Shown here piece after piece: positions 1 to 12,270 of a DNA stretch of 64,000 nucleotides. The translations under genes were made by a program, and so were the position numbers. This stretch comes from Elephas maximus indicus (lineage: Eukaryota; Chordata; Mammalia; Proboscidea; Elephantidae): positions 694,501 through 758,500 of the forward strand of contig NC_064819.1 in NCBI RefSeq assembly GCF_024166365.1, in the 5' to 3' direction. How positions within the stretch are numbered: position 1 is the first letter of the stretch; every line of letters begins with the position of its first letter. Below the pieces are notes generated by a model. It was not told where the DNA came from. It made no database searches and saw only the letters and a program-made list of their open reading frames with translations.

Positions 1-50
1 CTTTTGGATAGCAGCCTAACTTTTAACCACTGTGCTACCAGGCCTCCTCA
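1..50 (-). repeat. AfroSINE, 5' head only
   Basis: Antisense tRNA-like head (TTAACCACTGTGCTACCAGG); the body lies before the window. Lies in a C3orf52 intron. Confidence 0.8.
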
Positions 51-149
51 TTGCTCATAGGAGGGTAAAATGGAGAGCAATTTAGCAATATTTAGTTAAA
101 TTGTAGTCGAATAGATGTCAACTGGTACTGATAGTTAAGTTGAAGATGT

Positions 150-540
150 ACCTACATAACCCTTGGACCCAGCAATTCCATTTCTTGGTGCGAGAAGAGA
201 CGCACAGAAATTCCCATGAACAATTCCTTCAGCATAATTTGTGATAGAGAAAAACTGGAAACAAGTTACATGTTCCTCAGTAGGGAAACGGGTAAGCTAA
301 TGCAATCAGGTACTGAAATCTCTACAGGAGTTAGATTGAATGAATTCCACCTGTATGTACCAATATGGATACATCTCAACTGTAATTTTGAATGATAAAA
401 AAAGCAAAGTATAGAAGATTGTGTCCAATATGGGATCTTTTATTTGAATAAAAATATAGGTTGCTATTTTTGCATAAGCAGTAGATTTACAAAAGTATGC
501 ATGGAAAGTATATGTACTGACTTCAGAATAGTGATTACTT
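150..540 (+). repeat. Old L1-type 3' fragment
   Basis: Sequence of the 'AACTGGAAACAA ... GTAAGC' kind and the following A-rich region resembles the 3' end of ancient mammalian L1. Strongly diverged; family uncertain. Confidence 0.4.
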
Positions 541-1272
541 GTAGGGAAGGGAGGGAAGGAAAGTGGAATTACTGTGTAGCACTAGCTTTAGCTTTATTCC
601 CTTTCTTAAAGAACTGAACTAACTATGGCCAAATCTGAAGGTATGACATCTAGGCATGGAAACACGGATGTTGGTATGATGTTAATGTTGGCATATTTCA
701 TGCATAAAATAAAACCTCCATATCTTTGCAATGGTAGGCCAGCTCCACTTTGTCCCCTGGTCCAGGGGAAAGTACTATACTTCTTAACTTAGCCTGGCTG
801 TTTCTCCTGATATCAGGAGGCTCCGGAGAAAGGAGAGAAGTGCACCTTCGGCAGTGACCCACTGGGTAATCAGTGGCCTGTGCTGCCAGTCCCCCACAGC
901 CACTTTGGAGTATTCTCTCCTTCCTGTGGACCTTGAGGTCTGTGTGGTCTCCAGCTGCTGACCGGTCTCACTGTTAAGGCCACAAAGTGTCCATACAATG
1001 TATAAGATGTTGAAAAACCCCAGCCTTGTTGCTTGGTCCCTATTAAAAAACAAAACAAAACAAAACCCAGTGTCAGGTCCCTATTGGATTCTTTTATATG
1101 GGTGCTAACTTGAGTTGTGGTTTATGGTGGGTGCTACAGAGCCTCTGGATAAGTTAATTCCTGGCTGGAGTGGAATCTCTGTGTCTAGGAGTCGTTTTGC
1201 TTTTACAGGTTATATGCAATGTGATCCATCAGTAATGCGTGTGTTTCTTTGGTTTGCTGCTCTTTGTTTTAG

Positions 1273-1343
1273 CTCACAGCTGTGTACAGTTCATCGCCAT
1301 CTCTGAGTCGCTATTTTACTTCAGTTGAAATAGCGGATTTCAG
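1273..1343 (+). CDS. C3orf52: C3orf52 (TTMP) internal coding exon, third from last
   Basis: This 71-nt exon encodes 23 codons plus two bases of the next. A pyrimidine-rich acceptor ending TTTTAG precedes it and a GTAAGA donor follows. The peptide (VYSSSPSLSRYFTSVEIADF at its core) matches, from memory, the part of human TPA-induced transmembrane protein just before its SGENAT segment. TTMP is a single-pass membrane protein with an extracellular SEA-like domain; it is reported to partner lipase H, and human variants cause hypotrichosis. Phase is 0 at entry and 2 at exit, which fits the exon at 5788. Earlier exons are not seen and should lie upstream of the window. The identification rests on recalled similarity, supported by exact phase agreement over three exons. 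Confidence 0.88.
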
Positions 1344-1443
1344 GTAAGAAAGTGGAACGTTACCTTTAGGTCTCTTTCTCTGATAAGAGATACCGTCACC
1401 ATTTACACCGGACGACTTCCTGCATCTCAGGGCACTGAGGGTA

Positions 1444-2014
1444 ATGTCTCAGGCATCTAGCGCTGCTGTAACAGAAGTACCACACATGGGTGGCTGTAAC
1501 AAACAGAAATTTATTTTCTCATAGTTAGGAGGCTGAAAGTCTGAATTCAGGGCACTGGCTCTAGGGGAATGCTCTCTCTCTGTCGGGTGTGGGGGAAGGT
1601 CCTTGTTTCTGGGCTCCTTGGCCATCTTCATGTGGTGTGACGTCTATCTTCCCCCAACTCTGCTTGTTTCTCTGTCCTCATCTGCTCTTTTTATATCTCA
1701 TAGGTGATAGGCTTAAAATATACCCTACGCTGATATGGCTTCTTAACATAACAGAGAAAACCCATTCCCAAGTGGGATTATAACCACAGGTATAAAACCC
1801 ATTGCCGTCGAGTTGATTCCGACTCATAGCGACCCTATAGGACAGAGTAGAACTGTCCCGTAGGATTTCCAAGGAGTGCCTGGTGGATTTGAACTGCCGA
1901 CCTTTTGGTTAGCAGCCGTAGCTCTTAACCACTATGCCACCAGGGTTTCCAACCACAGGTATAGGGGTTAGGATTTATGACACGTGTTTCAAGGGGACAC
2001 AATTCAATCCATAA
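1444..2014 (-). repeat. Solo LTR, MaLR/ERVL-like
   Basis: On the minus strand it begins TGTTATGGATTGAATTGTG and ends TGAGACA (TG...CA). It has an internal AATAAATTTCTGTTTG poly(A) block like three other copies in the window. It is interrupted by the AfroSINE at 1795-1950. No coding capacity; lies in a C3orf52 intron. Confidence 0.65.
1795..1950 (-). mobile_element. AfroSINE with 13-bp target duplication
   Basis: Full head-to-tail copy flanked by direct repeats AACCACAGGTATA at 1782-1794 and 1951-1963. It is inserted in the LTR 1444-2014, hence younger than it. Confidence 0.92.
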
Positions 2015-2353
2015 CAGGCACCAGTAATAGAATCAGAGTGTCGGTGCTAGGACAGTCTTTGGAGACCAATTTGCTCAACTCCCTTGTTTTATGAATGAGA
2101 AAAATGAGCCCCAGATTAATTATACGATTCAGCCAAGGTCACATGGAAGAAAGGAAAAGCCAGTTTTGGCAAACCATCCCTTTTGAAAGTGGGTGCTCGA
2201 ATAAGTTAAGGGGAGAAATAGAAATAAAGCTCAGAAAATGATGTGATGTAAATTATATAATCCGTTCACCGGCTTTAGCTCTGGAGGGGCACAAGCAATA
2301 CAGTAATACATTCTTCTCGTCTATTATTGAAGATATAAAGATAACCGTAAAAA

Positions 2354-2511
2354 CCATAACCCGTTGCCGTCGGGTCAATTCAGACTCGTAGCAACCCTAT
2401 AGGAAAGATTAGAACTGCCCCACAGAGTTTCAAAGGAGCACGTCGTGGGTTTGAACTGCCAGCCTTTTGGTTGGCAGCCATAGCTCTTAACCACTATGTC
2501 GCCAGGGTTTC
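2354..2511 (-). repeat. AfroSINE
   Basis: Antisense copy from CCGTTGCCGTCGGGTC to GCCAGGGTTTCC, moderately diverged. Confidence 0.88.
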
Positions 2512-2675
2512 CATATAGACTACAGGAAAAGCCTGCCTTCCCTACTCCGCAGTGTTTGTGCCAGTCAGTTCTACAACATAATCTATTCCGTTCCCTTCTA
2601 CAAAGTTAACAGCCATCAACAGTTGGGAATGATTTCTTCTAAACATGTATTTACTATGTATTTTATATAAAATAA

Positions 2676-2862
2676 GGAGCCCTGGTGGTGCAGTGGTTAA
2701 GCGCTTGGCTGCTAACTGAAAGGTCAGCGGTTTGAACCCACCAGTAGCTCCTTGGGCAAGGAGCAGTCTTCTTCTGTAAAGATGGCAACCTTGGAAACCC
2801 TACGGGGCTCTTCAACTCTGCCCTGTAGGGTTGCTATCAGCCAGAATTATCTCGATGACAAT
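2676..2862 (+). repeat. AfroSINE
   Basis: Sense copy starting GGAGCCCTGGTGGTGCAG, with A-box (TGGTGCAGTGGTTAAG) and B-box-like (GGTTTGAACCC) Pol III elements. Tail is T-rich in 2863-2880. Confidence 0.88.
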
Positions 2863-2879
2863 TGTTTTTTTGTTTTATT

Positions 2880-3345
2880 TTATACATATGGCAGATAAAC
2901 GCACACATATATTTTTTCTTTTTTAATACCCCCCTAATCTTTAATATATTTTTTTTAATCTTTAATATTCTTGGGATGTAAACAGAAGGGTGTATGTGTG
3001 AAGAAAAGTCATTTTATTACCGTTTTGTATTATTAGGACTTATTAGGACTATAGTAGGTGATTTAGACAAGATTTACACGACAACTCTTTATTATCCACT
3101 GGTCCTACATATCTCTGTGATGTGACCAAATAGACCAATGGCTATATTATATTGGAATCCCCCTCCCAGATTATAAATTTTACAAACCATAATGTTGGTA
3201 GACCTGGGCAGGGAAGCACATAAAATAGGTGGTAGCACCATGAGGTAGGACCAAAACAGGTTGCCTTGGCAATAATACTATGTCCTTTTTTATAGACCCC
3301 CAAGGTTCATGTTGCTTCCTGGTGACATCTTTTGGCATTGCTGAT
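2880..3345. other. C3orf52 intron, no recognised feature
   Basis: AT-rich unique or highly decayed sequence. No splice-bounded open frame or known repeat was recognised. Confidence 0.4.
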
Positions 3346-3355
3346 TTTAATCATA

Positions 3356-3514
3356 TAAAATCCACTGCAGTCAAGTTGATTCTGACTCATAGCGACCCTA
3401 CAGGACAGAGTAGAACTGCCCCCATAGGGTTTCCAAGGAGCTCCTGGTGGATTTGAACTGCCGACCTTTTGGTTAGCAGCCGTAGCTCTTAACCACTGTG
3501 CCACCAGGGTTTCC
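3356..3514 (-). mobile_element. AfroSINE with target duplication
   Basis: Antisense copy flanked by TTAATCATA at 3347-3355 and 3515-3523. Low divergence from the other 'TTTGGTTAGCAGC' copies. Confidence 0.9.
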
Positions 3515-4552
3515 TTAATCATACAGCACTGGTATTAAGCTGAGAATAGAGAAGTGAGAAGTGCATAAAATGATTAACTGATCAGATGAACATTCGTTCC
3601 TTTTCCATCTTATAATTCAAAGACCCAGGCAGAGTTGAGACAGGAAAGACCCTCAAAGCTTTAAGGGCCTATCCAAGCATCTGGCGCCATGTTGTGAACC
3701 TAGAGGAGGCGGGATTGCACGGCATTGGGAAAACTCAGAAAACTGAGTAAATTGTGGTTAGAATCTAGCCTAGACGTAATGTTAGAGACACTGCTTTTTC
3801 AAAGTTATTTGAAAGAAAACTTAGGTTTTAGTATTTTGGAGAAAGAAATTCTATCCGGAAAACATTTTTGTTTCAGTTGAAAAAGTCTAGGCACAGTTTC
3901 TAAAATGTTGAATTGAGAAATGAAAGCCATCGCCTTGGAAAGGTACATCTGCTCCCACTTGTGGGCCAGAGATGGAGAAGTCTCTGGCATGTAAGTGTGG
4001 CATCTGGCCTTGGGCCTGACTGGCCCAGCAGAAGCCTGGGAAAAATCCCCTTTGGCTCATAAGCTCCTAGACCTGCTTGGTTGTGGGCAGCTGAGGTGCA
4101 GCCCACGGGTTCACTGCTCCCTGAAAATCCCACTCCTCTCCTGGAAATTCAGCCTTATGTAAATCCTCCTGTGACCTGACAGGACTGGAAGAGGTTGGGC
4201 TAGCCAGGTGATTACACACTCTTCTCCCATTCGGCTTCTGGCCTGTCTCCTGAAAGACAGCTTCTGGGCCTCTTCATAAGCCTCGTCCCGGGTCCTGGCC
4301 CGTGGGCGTGCAGGTGGCTGCCCATAAAGGTGTTGGCCATCATTAGTGTTAATTAGAGGGTGGAGCAGAGGGAACGTGTAAGGTCACCTGCTAACTCGGG
4401 TAACCAGATTAGAATCTGAAAGTGCAGTTTTCAGCCTGTCTGCGGTACTTACAACTGGCGTCCTTGAAACCGTGAGTTTCTCCAGAGTCCAGACTGGGCA
4501 TTCATTTGAATCACAGCGTTTGGCATACTTCTTGGTTGTTAATGAATAAAAA

Positions 4553-4763
4553 CAAAGAAGAAACAGTTGCTGCAAAGTTGATTCCAACTCATGACCACCC
4601 AGCGTGTGTCAGGGCAGAACTGTGCGTCACAGGGTTTTCGATGGCTGATTTTTCAGAAGTGGACCGCCAGGCTTTTCTTCCAAGGTACCTCTGAGTGGAC
4701 CTGAACGTCAAACTTTTTGGTTAGCTGCTGAGCGCATTAACTACTTGCACTGCCCAGGGATTC
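4553..4763 (-). repeat. AfroSINE, older long-body subtype
   Basis: Antisense copy with the longer middle block (CCAGGCTTTTCTTCCAAGG) seen in the 'cacctaacaac' tail subtype; diverged. Confidence 0.75.
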
Positions 4764-4769
4764 CTCTTG

Positions 4770-5780
4770 GCCCTGCTAGGGTTTATTAACTGAACTGACA
4801 GCCACCTCAATCTGTGAGTATTGGCCTAGGGGACTTCTGGCCACAAGGGGAACTACTTGCCTGTCCACCACAGGAGCAAAGTTATGTAAAACCTGCCATA
4901 GGGTGACAGTCCCAGATGTGGCCCCTTGTTAATTATTTTATTGCTAGTTCTTAATCTGGGCCATCTTGAACCAAAGTAATAGGGTAATTGTGAAAATCTT
5001 GATGTTGAGGTGGCATTTAGCTAGTGGTATAAGCTATGAGTTAACTGAGGGGAGCCACATGGTTATTTTTATTTTGGATATGGGAAAGATAAGTTCTAGG
5101 AAGATGAAAACTCCACTCTCTTAGGTCCCATTACTGCGAGTTACAAAGTTTGGTCTTCCTGCCTTAGGGACTTCCGGAGCTGGACATGGGACAGAAAAAG
5201 TTCTTCACTTTGGGGACCAGCCAGGGAGGTATCATTTGTGGCTGATGCACACAGCAGTCTGTGGAACTTCGAGTTGAGGAAGGAGCTCTGGACCCAGTGA
5301 AGGGCGCCTTGGGATTTTACCTTAAACGTGTTTATAGGTGAAATAAAGGCCTGGTGAAACTGAATAGCTCTGACACAGTTGGGAGGCAGGGAGAAGGGGC
5401 AGGGTAACAATGTGGAGGAGGAAAGTTCTGAGGAGAAAAGGGCAGGTTTACCTGGCTTGTCCTAGGGGATCTAAGGTAAAGGCTGGTAGACGACGTGTGT
5501 GCCAAACCTTGGGTCTTCCTTGGGCAATAGCTGGGCTCCTTCTCTCCCTTGGGTACCTCTCCCAGTGGGCTCCTGAGGGGTACTGGGTGGAAGGAGGAGA
5601 CTAGAGTCACCTCCGGTTTTGTGATGAGACTATGGAAGAGGATTCTTTTAGGACAGCGCTCCCTACTATGTTGTGCTTGAAGGATCTGCTGTACTAAGAA
5701 ATCTTAGAAATGTAAGAAACCTGACTGCTCACGCTGATTTCCCATGTTGCTATGTGTGTTTCACTGCCTGTTTGGGTTGC
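4770..5780. other. C3orf52 intron, no further feature recognised
   Basis: Unique sequence up to the 5788 exon. The open frames of 60-92 codons on both strands overlap one another and lack recognisable domains, so they are treated as chance. Confidence 0.4.
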
Positions 5781-5787
5781 CTTTCAG

Positions 5788-5969
5788 TGGTGACAATGCC
5801 ACAATAACTTACCACCTGCAATTTGGGGTTCCGTCGGAAGATGCCAGTTTTATGAAGTATATGATGAGTGAAGAGTTGGTGCTGGGCCTTTTGCTACAGG
5901 ACTTCCATGATCAGAGCATTTCTGGTTGTGAAAATCTGGGGCTTGATCCATCATCCTTCTCACTCTTTG
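5788..5969 (+). CDS. C3orf52: C3orf52 (TTMP) penultimate coding exon
   Basis: The 182-nt exon follows a TTGCCTTTCAG acceptor and ends at a GTAAGT donor. Its first base completes the Ser codon left open by the exon at 1273-1343; 60 codons follow, then one base of the last codon. It carries a potential N-glycosylation site (N-A-T) near its start and the strongly conserved block FMKYMMSEELVLG, the C-terminal half of the SEA-like extracellular domain. An apparent open frame continues past 5969 into the intron to a stop near 5986, but the perfect donor and the fit to the 7443 exon show that this extension is not the real end. Confidence 0.92.
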
Positions 5970-6443
5970 GTAAGTACAGCAAGTAAAGAAGACCAAGTTG
6001 TGATGATAAGCAAGTGATCAGAATGGGGACCTACAGTTTGGTTTGGCAACTTCGATGACGTGGTGCTGTGTCAGACCACTCACTAATTCATTCACTGGCC
6101 TGGGTGTTTTGTGAGAAGGTGATGTTCCAGGCTCTGCAGATGCTACACAGCCCCTGCCCCCTATAACCAGTCTGAGCAGTTGGAGAATAAATCTAGAAGA
6201 AATAATAAAAGTATAAAGGTGAGGATTGCTAAGCCTTTCCTTGTCGCAGTTACCCAAATTTTAATACTTACCCACAATATCACTAGCAACCGTCACAGAA
6301 ACACTGTAGTTTCACAAAAGAAGTAAGTGTTGAAGAATTTGAAATGAAGAGTATAGCTAAATTGTTGAAAAAATATCCCAAGATGAAGAACGTATTTTTT
6401 TTTTCCTGTTGAAGGCCGCTGAGTCCGTGAAGACATTAATTTT

Positions 6444-6627
6444 GTTTTGGGTGCTGTCCAGTTGATTACAACTCATGTCAACCCCATGTGACAGAGTAGA
6501 ACTGCCGCATAGAGTTTTCTAAGCTGCCATCCCATAAGGAACAGATCAACAGGCCTTTCTCCCACTGAGCCACTGGGGGGGTTCAAACTGCCAATCTTTC
6601 AGTTAGTAGCTGAGTGCTTAACCAGAG
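6444..6627 (-). repeat. AfroSINE, diverged
   Basis: Antisense copy in the last C3orf52 intron, recognisable by CTCATGTCAACCCCATGTGACAG and the TTAGTAGCTGAGTGCTTAACC head; middle is disrupted. Confidence 0.7.
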
Positions 6628-7442
6628 AGGGGCATAAAAAGGCAAATTAATTTGTCTCCTTAAAAGCTATAAAAATAGTTTACTCATCTACTTTTAACAT
6701 TCAGAACAGAACAAAGAAATTTGTATTTTGTTTAATAAATGTGGCAAACACTGTGCTTGTCAGATTCTGAGAAATTTAACACTGGCACAAAGCTGGGGAA
6801 AAAGGAGGGTGGGGAGGTGAAGTGACTTCAAGCCTTTGAAATGTCCTTCCATTGCGTTTGTACTGAAGCTTTGTCCTTTATGTATCATCTCTCCTCATTT
6901 TTCACTTCTGATTCCTCACTTGGAGTCAGATCAGCTCTGACTTAGTCCATGATGGCAGCCATCTTGGATATTCTACATTCTCATCCACAATACGTCAGAA
7001 ACATTCTCTGGTACATTAGCAGGTGCCCAGTAAATACTAGTTGAATGAATGAAAGAAACACGTTAGAAGGAGATGTGGTCAGCAGCAGGCACAGTACCTG
7101 CAGCCTAGAAGAACAGTGCAGAAAGATCATAAAGTGCAAATGTGTCACCACATAGCGACAGAATGGGTGTTGATGATGATGGCCCTTATTTATCACCAAC
7201 TTAGTTTTTTTTTAGTACCAAAAATACACAAGTGATAAACGTTATCTGCCTTTTGAAAAGTGTTCAGAATTGTGCGTGTGTGTGCTGACTGAAGCGTAAA
7301 TTTCCTCTGGTAGAAATTTACAAACATGCCAAATATTACATAAGGCTTTATGTTCAAATCCAGTGAAACAATAAAAACATTAAATGTGTAAAACTAGCAT
7401 GCTTTTAAAAATTAGTGACTTTTGTTTGTATTTTCTTTTCAG

Positions 7443-8320
7443 AATGAAGTGGTGGAGGTTGATCTATGTCCGAAAGCAGTGCTCCACTGAGTTTTGGAGA
7501 TGAAGAGAATTCATTTCATTTTACAGAAAAGATTCTGTGAATTAATGTAGAAGGTCCTGGCAATGACTGGAGGAGTAGGGGCGGACCTTTCTCTCCTGAT
7601 TCTGCACAAGACCTGGTCTAGTTCCATGTTCAGCAAAAAGGCACCTGAAAACTGCCCCTCTTGGGTGCAAAACCAGATGGGGTCCGGGGCCAGAGTGGAT
7701 GGGGGTCACTGCTTTCCTTGAAGCACTGGCTGCCTCCACCCACATGTGGACACTTTCTCGTTAGTGCCGGGTGGTACACTGCCGGGGGCACCTGCTAATC
7801 CGTTGCTGAGGAGAGGCGGGGTCAGGAGTAACATCAATCCCTAGGAGCAGGAGAATTGAGCTCACTGAAATCTGCCCCCATCCAGTCACGTCTAATCAGG
7901 CGGTGCTGAAAGGGAAGACATCCCAGCAAATGAGCCTCACACGCATCAACCTATGTTACCGTGTTGTAGATATATGTATATATTGCTACAGAATAAGACA
8001 TGTTTCTTAATTATTTTGTATTTCCACAATGTTCCTGTGACCCCTGAGCACCTATTTTGGAAATTGGTTTCCTGTGAGTTTTGAACATATTACTATCATT
8101 TTGGAGAGTCTGCCATTTTCATTTTCATAAACTTCCATTGGAGAATCACTAAAGCTGCTAAACATTGGCTAGAGCTATCACACATTCTTTTTATTGCTTA
8201 GTGTTGACAGCCTTCCTGTAGGACCCAATGTCTTCAGATATTACCTATCTTATTAAAGGTAGTTGTGAAACAAGGGGAAAACTACTCTTCTTTTGAAATA
8301 AACTGTTGGAAGCTTCATGC
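7443..8320 (+). CDS. C3orf52: C3orf52 terminal exon: last codon, stop and 3' UTR
   Basis: The acceptor TTCTTTTCAG ends at 7442. The exon gives two bases (AA) that join the G of the previous exon to make GAA (Glu), followed at once by TGA at 7445-7447. The protein therefore ends in ...LFE, like the recalled human ...LYE terminus. The rest, about 0.87 kb, is 3' UTR; the end is placed about 20 nt after the AATAAA at 8297-8302. Nothing else in it is coding. The exact cleavage site is inferred. Confidence 0.85.
8297..8302 (+). terminator. Poly(A) signal AATAAA, probable C3orf52 mRNA end
   Basis: A canonical hexamer lies 850 nt after the C3orf52 stop codon and ahead of the first repeat downstream (AfroSINE at about 8371). 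It is the best 3' end candidate for the gene; use is inferred. Confidence 0.6.
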
Positions 8321-8370
8321 CAGACCATTTCGGGGTCAGTGGAATATTAGTGACTGTATTGGTTTCCTGA

Positions 8371-8522
8371 ACTGTTGGTGCAGTGGTTAAGAGCTCGGTT
8401 GCCAACCGAAAGGTAGGCAGTTTGAATCCACCAGCTGCTCCTAGGAAACCCTATGGGGCAATTCTAGTCTGTCCTGTAAGGTCACTGTGAGTTGGAACTG
8501 CCTTGATGGCAGCAGGTTTATT
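8371..8522 (+). repeat. AfroSINE, left arm of an inverted pair
   Basis: Sense copy (GTTGGTGCAGTGGTTAAGAG to GGCAGCAGGTTTATTGG), just past the C3orf52 mRNA end. Confidence 0.85.
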
Positions 8523-8525
8523 GGT

Positions 8526-8655
8526 CTCCTAGGCTGTAATCTTTAGGGGAGCAGATCGCCAAGTCTTTTCTCCGGAGGAGCAGCTGGGTGTCTTCGAACC
8601 ACTGATCTTTCAGTTACCAGCCGAGCGCTTAATCATTAGGCCACCAGGGCTGCTT
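8526..8655 (-). repeat. AfroSINE, right arm of an inverted pair
   Basis: Antisense copy lacking its 3' half, tail-to-tail with the copy at 8371; ends at GCCACCAGGGCTGC. Confidence 0.8.
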
Positions 8656-9495
8656 AGTGGTCATCTACAGATAGAGAGTTGTTTGTCATGGGGGAACAGA
8701 GCACTTATTTTTTTGTTGAGGAAATTTCTTTGCTATTTTTTTCCAGGAGAAGAATTTTGTGGTCATATAATGCAAGATTGCTAGGCCAGGTATCTTCATT
8801 GAATTAGCCTTGGGTGGAAGGCAGCGGGAGGGACAGCTGCGTGCGGGCATGTCCCAGGTAGATGACTCAGATTTGTCCTGAGATCTTTGTGGTACAGGAC
8901 TGTGGACAATATGATGGACAATATGACTTGGCTTTCTTATTTAACTAAAAGACAGGCTTACTGTAACTCGGTGTCTCATTTTGAAGGGTAGTTCCCTAAA
9001 CTAGTGAAACCGGTGCATTTTTCTCCTTCCTCTTTATTTTTTACTTGTTAAATGTGAACTGTAGTGTGTTTGTACTTCTTAGAAGAGAATGAAGAACTTT
9101 AAAGAACGGTTTTAAGATATTTGCAATGAATTAGTTTTGCTTCTGCATTGTCTTGTTCATGTTTGCTTTACAGGTGTTGACTCTTGGGGGCATGTGGTGT
9201 GCCAGCATGCTTTTACAGTAAATGAGGTTGGAAGTGACCTTTTCCCTTCCCTGAGGGCAGCTTTCTCTTCTGAGTGAACAAGATAGAGCTGGGTTCTCAG
9301 TGCTCCAGTGAGAGCAGGGAGAGACTCTCCACCCCTTGCATTGCCTCCAAGCCCCCTTCCTGGCAGGACCAGGTATCTGAAAGGGCCTGTAGCTGGAAGG
9401 AAGGACCTGCGCAGATCCGGAGATAAAACTTTGTTCTGTTCTTCCTTTCTCCCCTGGAAAACATCAAGATGCAAGTACTTTGTCTTAATGCAAGG

Positions 9496-9670
9496 AGCCC
9501 TGGAAACACAACAACTAAGCACTCAGCTGCTAACCAAGAGGTTGGCGGTTCGAACCCACCACTGGCTCCATAGAAAGACCTGGCAAACAGCTCTTCTCTG
9601 TCACATGGGATCATTAGGAGTCTGAATTGACTCAGTGGCACATCACAGCAACATAACAAACATAACAACT
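9496..9670 (+). mobile_element. AfroSINE, 'acaacaaa' tail subtype
   Basis: Sense copy with B box GGTTCGAACCC; imperfect flanking repeats TGTCTTAATGCAAGG and TGTCTCAATGCAAGG. Several open frames across it are shadows. Confidence 0.85.
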
Positions 9671-9679
9671 GTCTCAATG

Positions 9680-12120
9680 CAAGGGCTTTGTCTCAGCATT
9701 TGACCACTTTGCAAGTCATAGAAGACTTCCCATCGTGACCCCTCTTCCTTTGTGGTGTGGACAGAACTGACCTCTGTGACTAAACCATTCTGAAGTGTTT
9801 GGGCAAATGGCTCTTACGTGTGTACTTCTACTGGAGATGAAGTTATTGGCCACCACACATCATAGTGATGAGCAAAATGCCTGGTGCACAGAAAGATTTC
9901 AACAAATATCTGAAATAGTCAAAGGATTTGAGAAGAAAAACTGCTTTTTTCTCTAAGTTACTTAAACACAGACACTGGTGGATCAACGCACCATCCCCCT
10001 CCCCAAAACACAAATTCTATCCACGAGACCAATTTTTTTTTATTTCGATTTAATTCTTTTCCCTGTATATCTTTAATGCTGTGTTCTGCTGAGGGCTTTA
10101 GGAGATACCAAAGAAAAATAAGACAACAATAAAAGAAGTTCCTGGTTTTATTAGGAGCCAGATCCTGCAAAGATGAAACAAGAAACAGCAAAACAAAACA
10201 GAAAACTCAATGGTGTTAAAAGTAAACAAAGCCAAATTATAGGGTTGTGGGTGGTCACAGAAAAGCATGGTTGGTTGGTATGGTTTAACTGGGGACGGCT
10301 TCACATAGAAAGTAGGACTCAATCTGAACCCTCTAACACTTGGGGATTTGGATAAGCAAATCTGTCTTCCTTTACACGTTTCTGTTCTTTAGGTGTGCTG
10401 CAAGTTCTCTACTTTTCCTTCTATATGTGGACTTGGGATATGGATCTCTGTCCTATTCAGAGTTGGTCAGTGCTGAGAAAAATGGGATAAATCTCTCAAA
10501 GATTCTCTTTTCTGCTTTTATTGCTGTTTCATGGCTTTAAAATAAGTTAACTCACAATATTACTGCACTGATAGCAACTTTATCCACAGACATCCTTTAT
10601 TCTTTCCCTCCATTGACTCAGCTTCAGCAGGTAGCCCCCAACTTATAGTTGGAAAACCAAGGCCTGGAGAGGTAAAGCGACCAGCCGAAAGTCCTACAGT
10701 TTGTTCGTGTCAAAGCCCAGCCCACTGGGCCACCATGGACCATGGTTGCCCAGCAGGCACCCTGTGCCCCTCAAGGTCATGCTCAGTTCAGACTTGGCTG
10801 ACTTCTGACTGTCCACATGGAGCACAAGTGACCAGGAGGGAGGGATGAGTTGTGAGGTTTTACCAGCAGACTCTAGAAGACTCTCTGAGATGATAATGGC
10901 CACTCAGTGTTTCACTAAGTGCCTTGCAAAAGAACCCTCTGTTGGAAATTGGGAATTAATTGCATTCTGCACTAACCAATTTAATAGCTGGCAGAACCAA
11001 GGAACACTCAAATCGAGTAGCTTTCTGAACTAAAGAGGCCGAGCTTGTAAAAGAACAGAGTCAGATAAACTTAAATAAAATCTCATTTTCTTCTGAAGAT
11101 TCCTGTGGAGTCCCAAAAACTCACTGGCTCTCTTCTGCCTATGCCCTTCTGTCCCTGAGACTATTTGAAGCATATGTCATGCAACTTTGTTTTGAAAAGT
11201 CAGCATTCGAACTTATTCATAGTCAACGGTAGATTCTCCTGACTTATATTTACCCTCTTCTTGTATTTATTTCTTCTAAACACGAATTTATTCACAGAAT
11301 AAGAGATTATTTATAGGTGCTAGTACGGATGTAAATCAGAAACCACAGAGGCTGCAGTTGTTGCATAGAACTTACACATACTGCTGTGAACTTTGGCTAC
11401 GTGCAGTTCTGGGTGCGCAGATGGGGAGTTTCCTGGTGACATTTATGACTTTAGAGAATAATTTATATCCTCAGCCTTGGTTTCTTCACCAAGAACAGAG
11501 ATTCTTAACTGAGAGGTTGCATCCAAAAACCCTTGAAATTGTATACAAATGGTGTGTGTGTATGTGTGTACACGAATGTGCATTTTCCGGGAAGAAGGTC
11601 TATAGCTTTCGTAAGAAATCCTGAAATCTATGGGGAACAAGGTCAGCATTATATACAGACATAGTAGGCATTTTGAAGCCACATGGCTCTCCCACTCAAA
11701 AATAATCCCTTTTCATCATCTGTCTACATTTCATTAAAAGAACAACTTTCTTTGGGTAAGCCTTTATGCCCAGTATATTCTTGGTCAAAATGTGTATACT
11801 GTTTGGATCAGGTAATACTTTCACAAGATAAAACTCGAACAAATATAACATCATAGTGTGCTAAGAATATTCATCCCAATCAGCTTCTACAGTGGTCCAA
11901 TGGCAATGTGAAAAATCCCAGCATAAAAACCCAACGGTTCAATATTCCTAGTTCACTGGGAAGACAGCTGAATGGCTCAGCAATGCCTGATCACTGCAGG
12001 CTACTTTTGTAGACCGGATAACCAGACACATCATATTTTTCCCCATACATCATAAAAAGGTTTGCTTGTCTTTGCTTTTTTGGTATGATTTACTTGAGTT
12101 TTGTGGTAGATGATTTATGT
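9680..12120. other. Intergenic, mostly unique
   Basis: Between the two convergent genes. Contains a probable MIR fossil near 10600-10740 and otherwise unremarkable sequence. No supported gene. Confidence 0.4.
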
Positions 12121-12127
12121 ACATTGG

Positions 12128-12270
12128 ATGTAATCCACTCATTTCTGGGTGAGAAAGCTAAGCATCCAAGTGACATGCTCAGGGTCACAGAGCAAGGAGG
12201 GGCAAACCAGGTTTTGAATCCGCTGATTATCTGACACCGGTGGTGGAATTCTTTCCTCTAAGCCATGTTG
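12128..12270 (-). repeat. MIR fossil
   Basis: Core resembling the MIR consensus (GGTCACAGAGCAAGG, TGAATCCGCTGATT). Ancient; orientation is my best reading. Confidence 0.45.

Noticed and set aside
2676-2760. tRNA gene-like A and B boxes
   Set aside because: These belong to AfroSINE heads, repeated in dozens of copies; no cloverleaf tRNA gene is evident.
9157-9677. Overlapping 105-126-codon frames on both strands
   Set aside because: They overlap one another and run through an AfroSINE.
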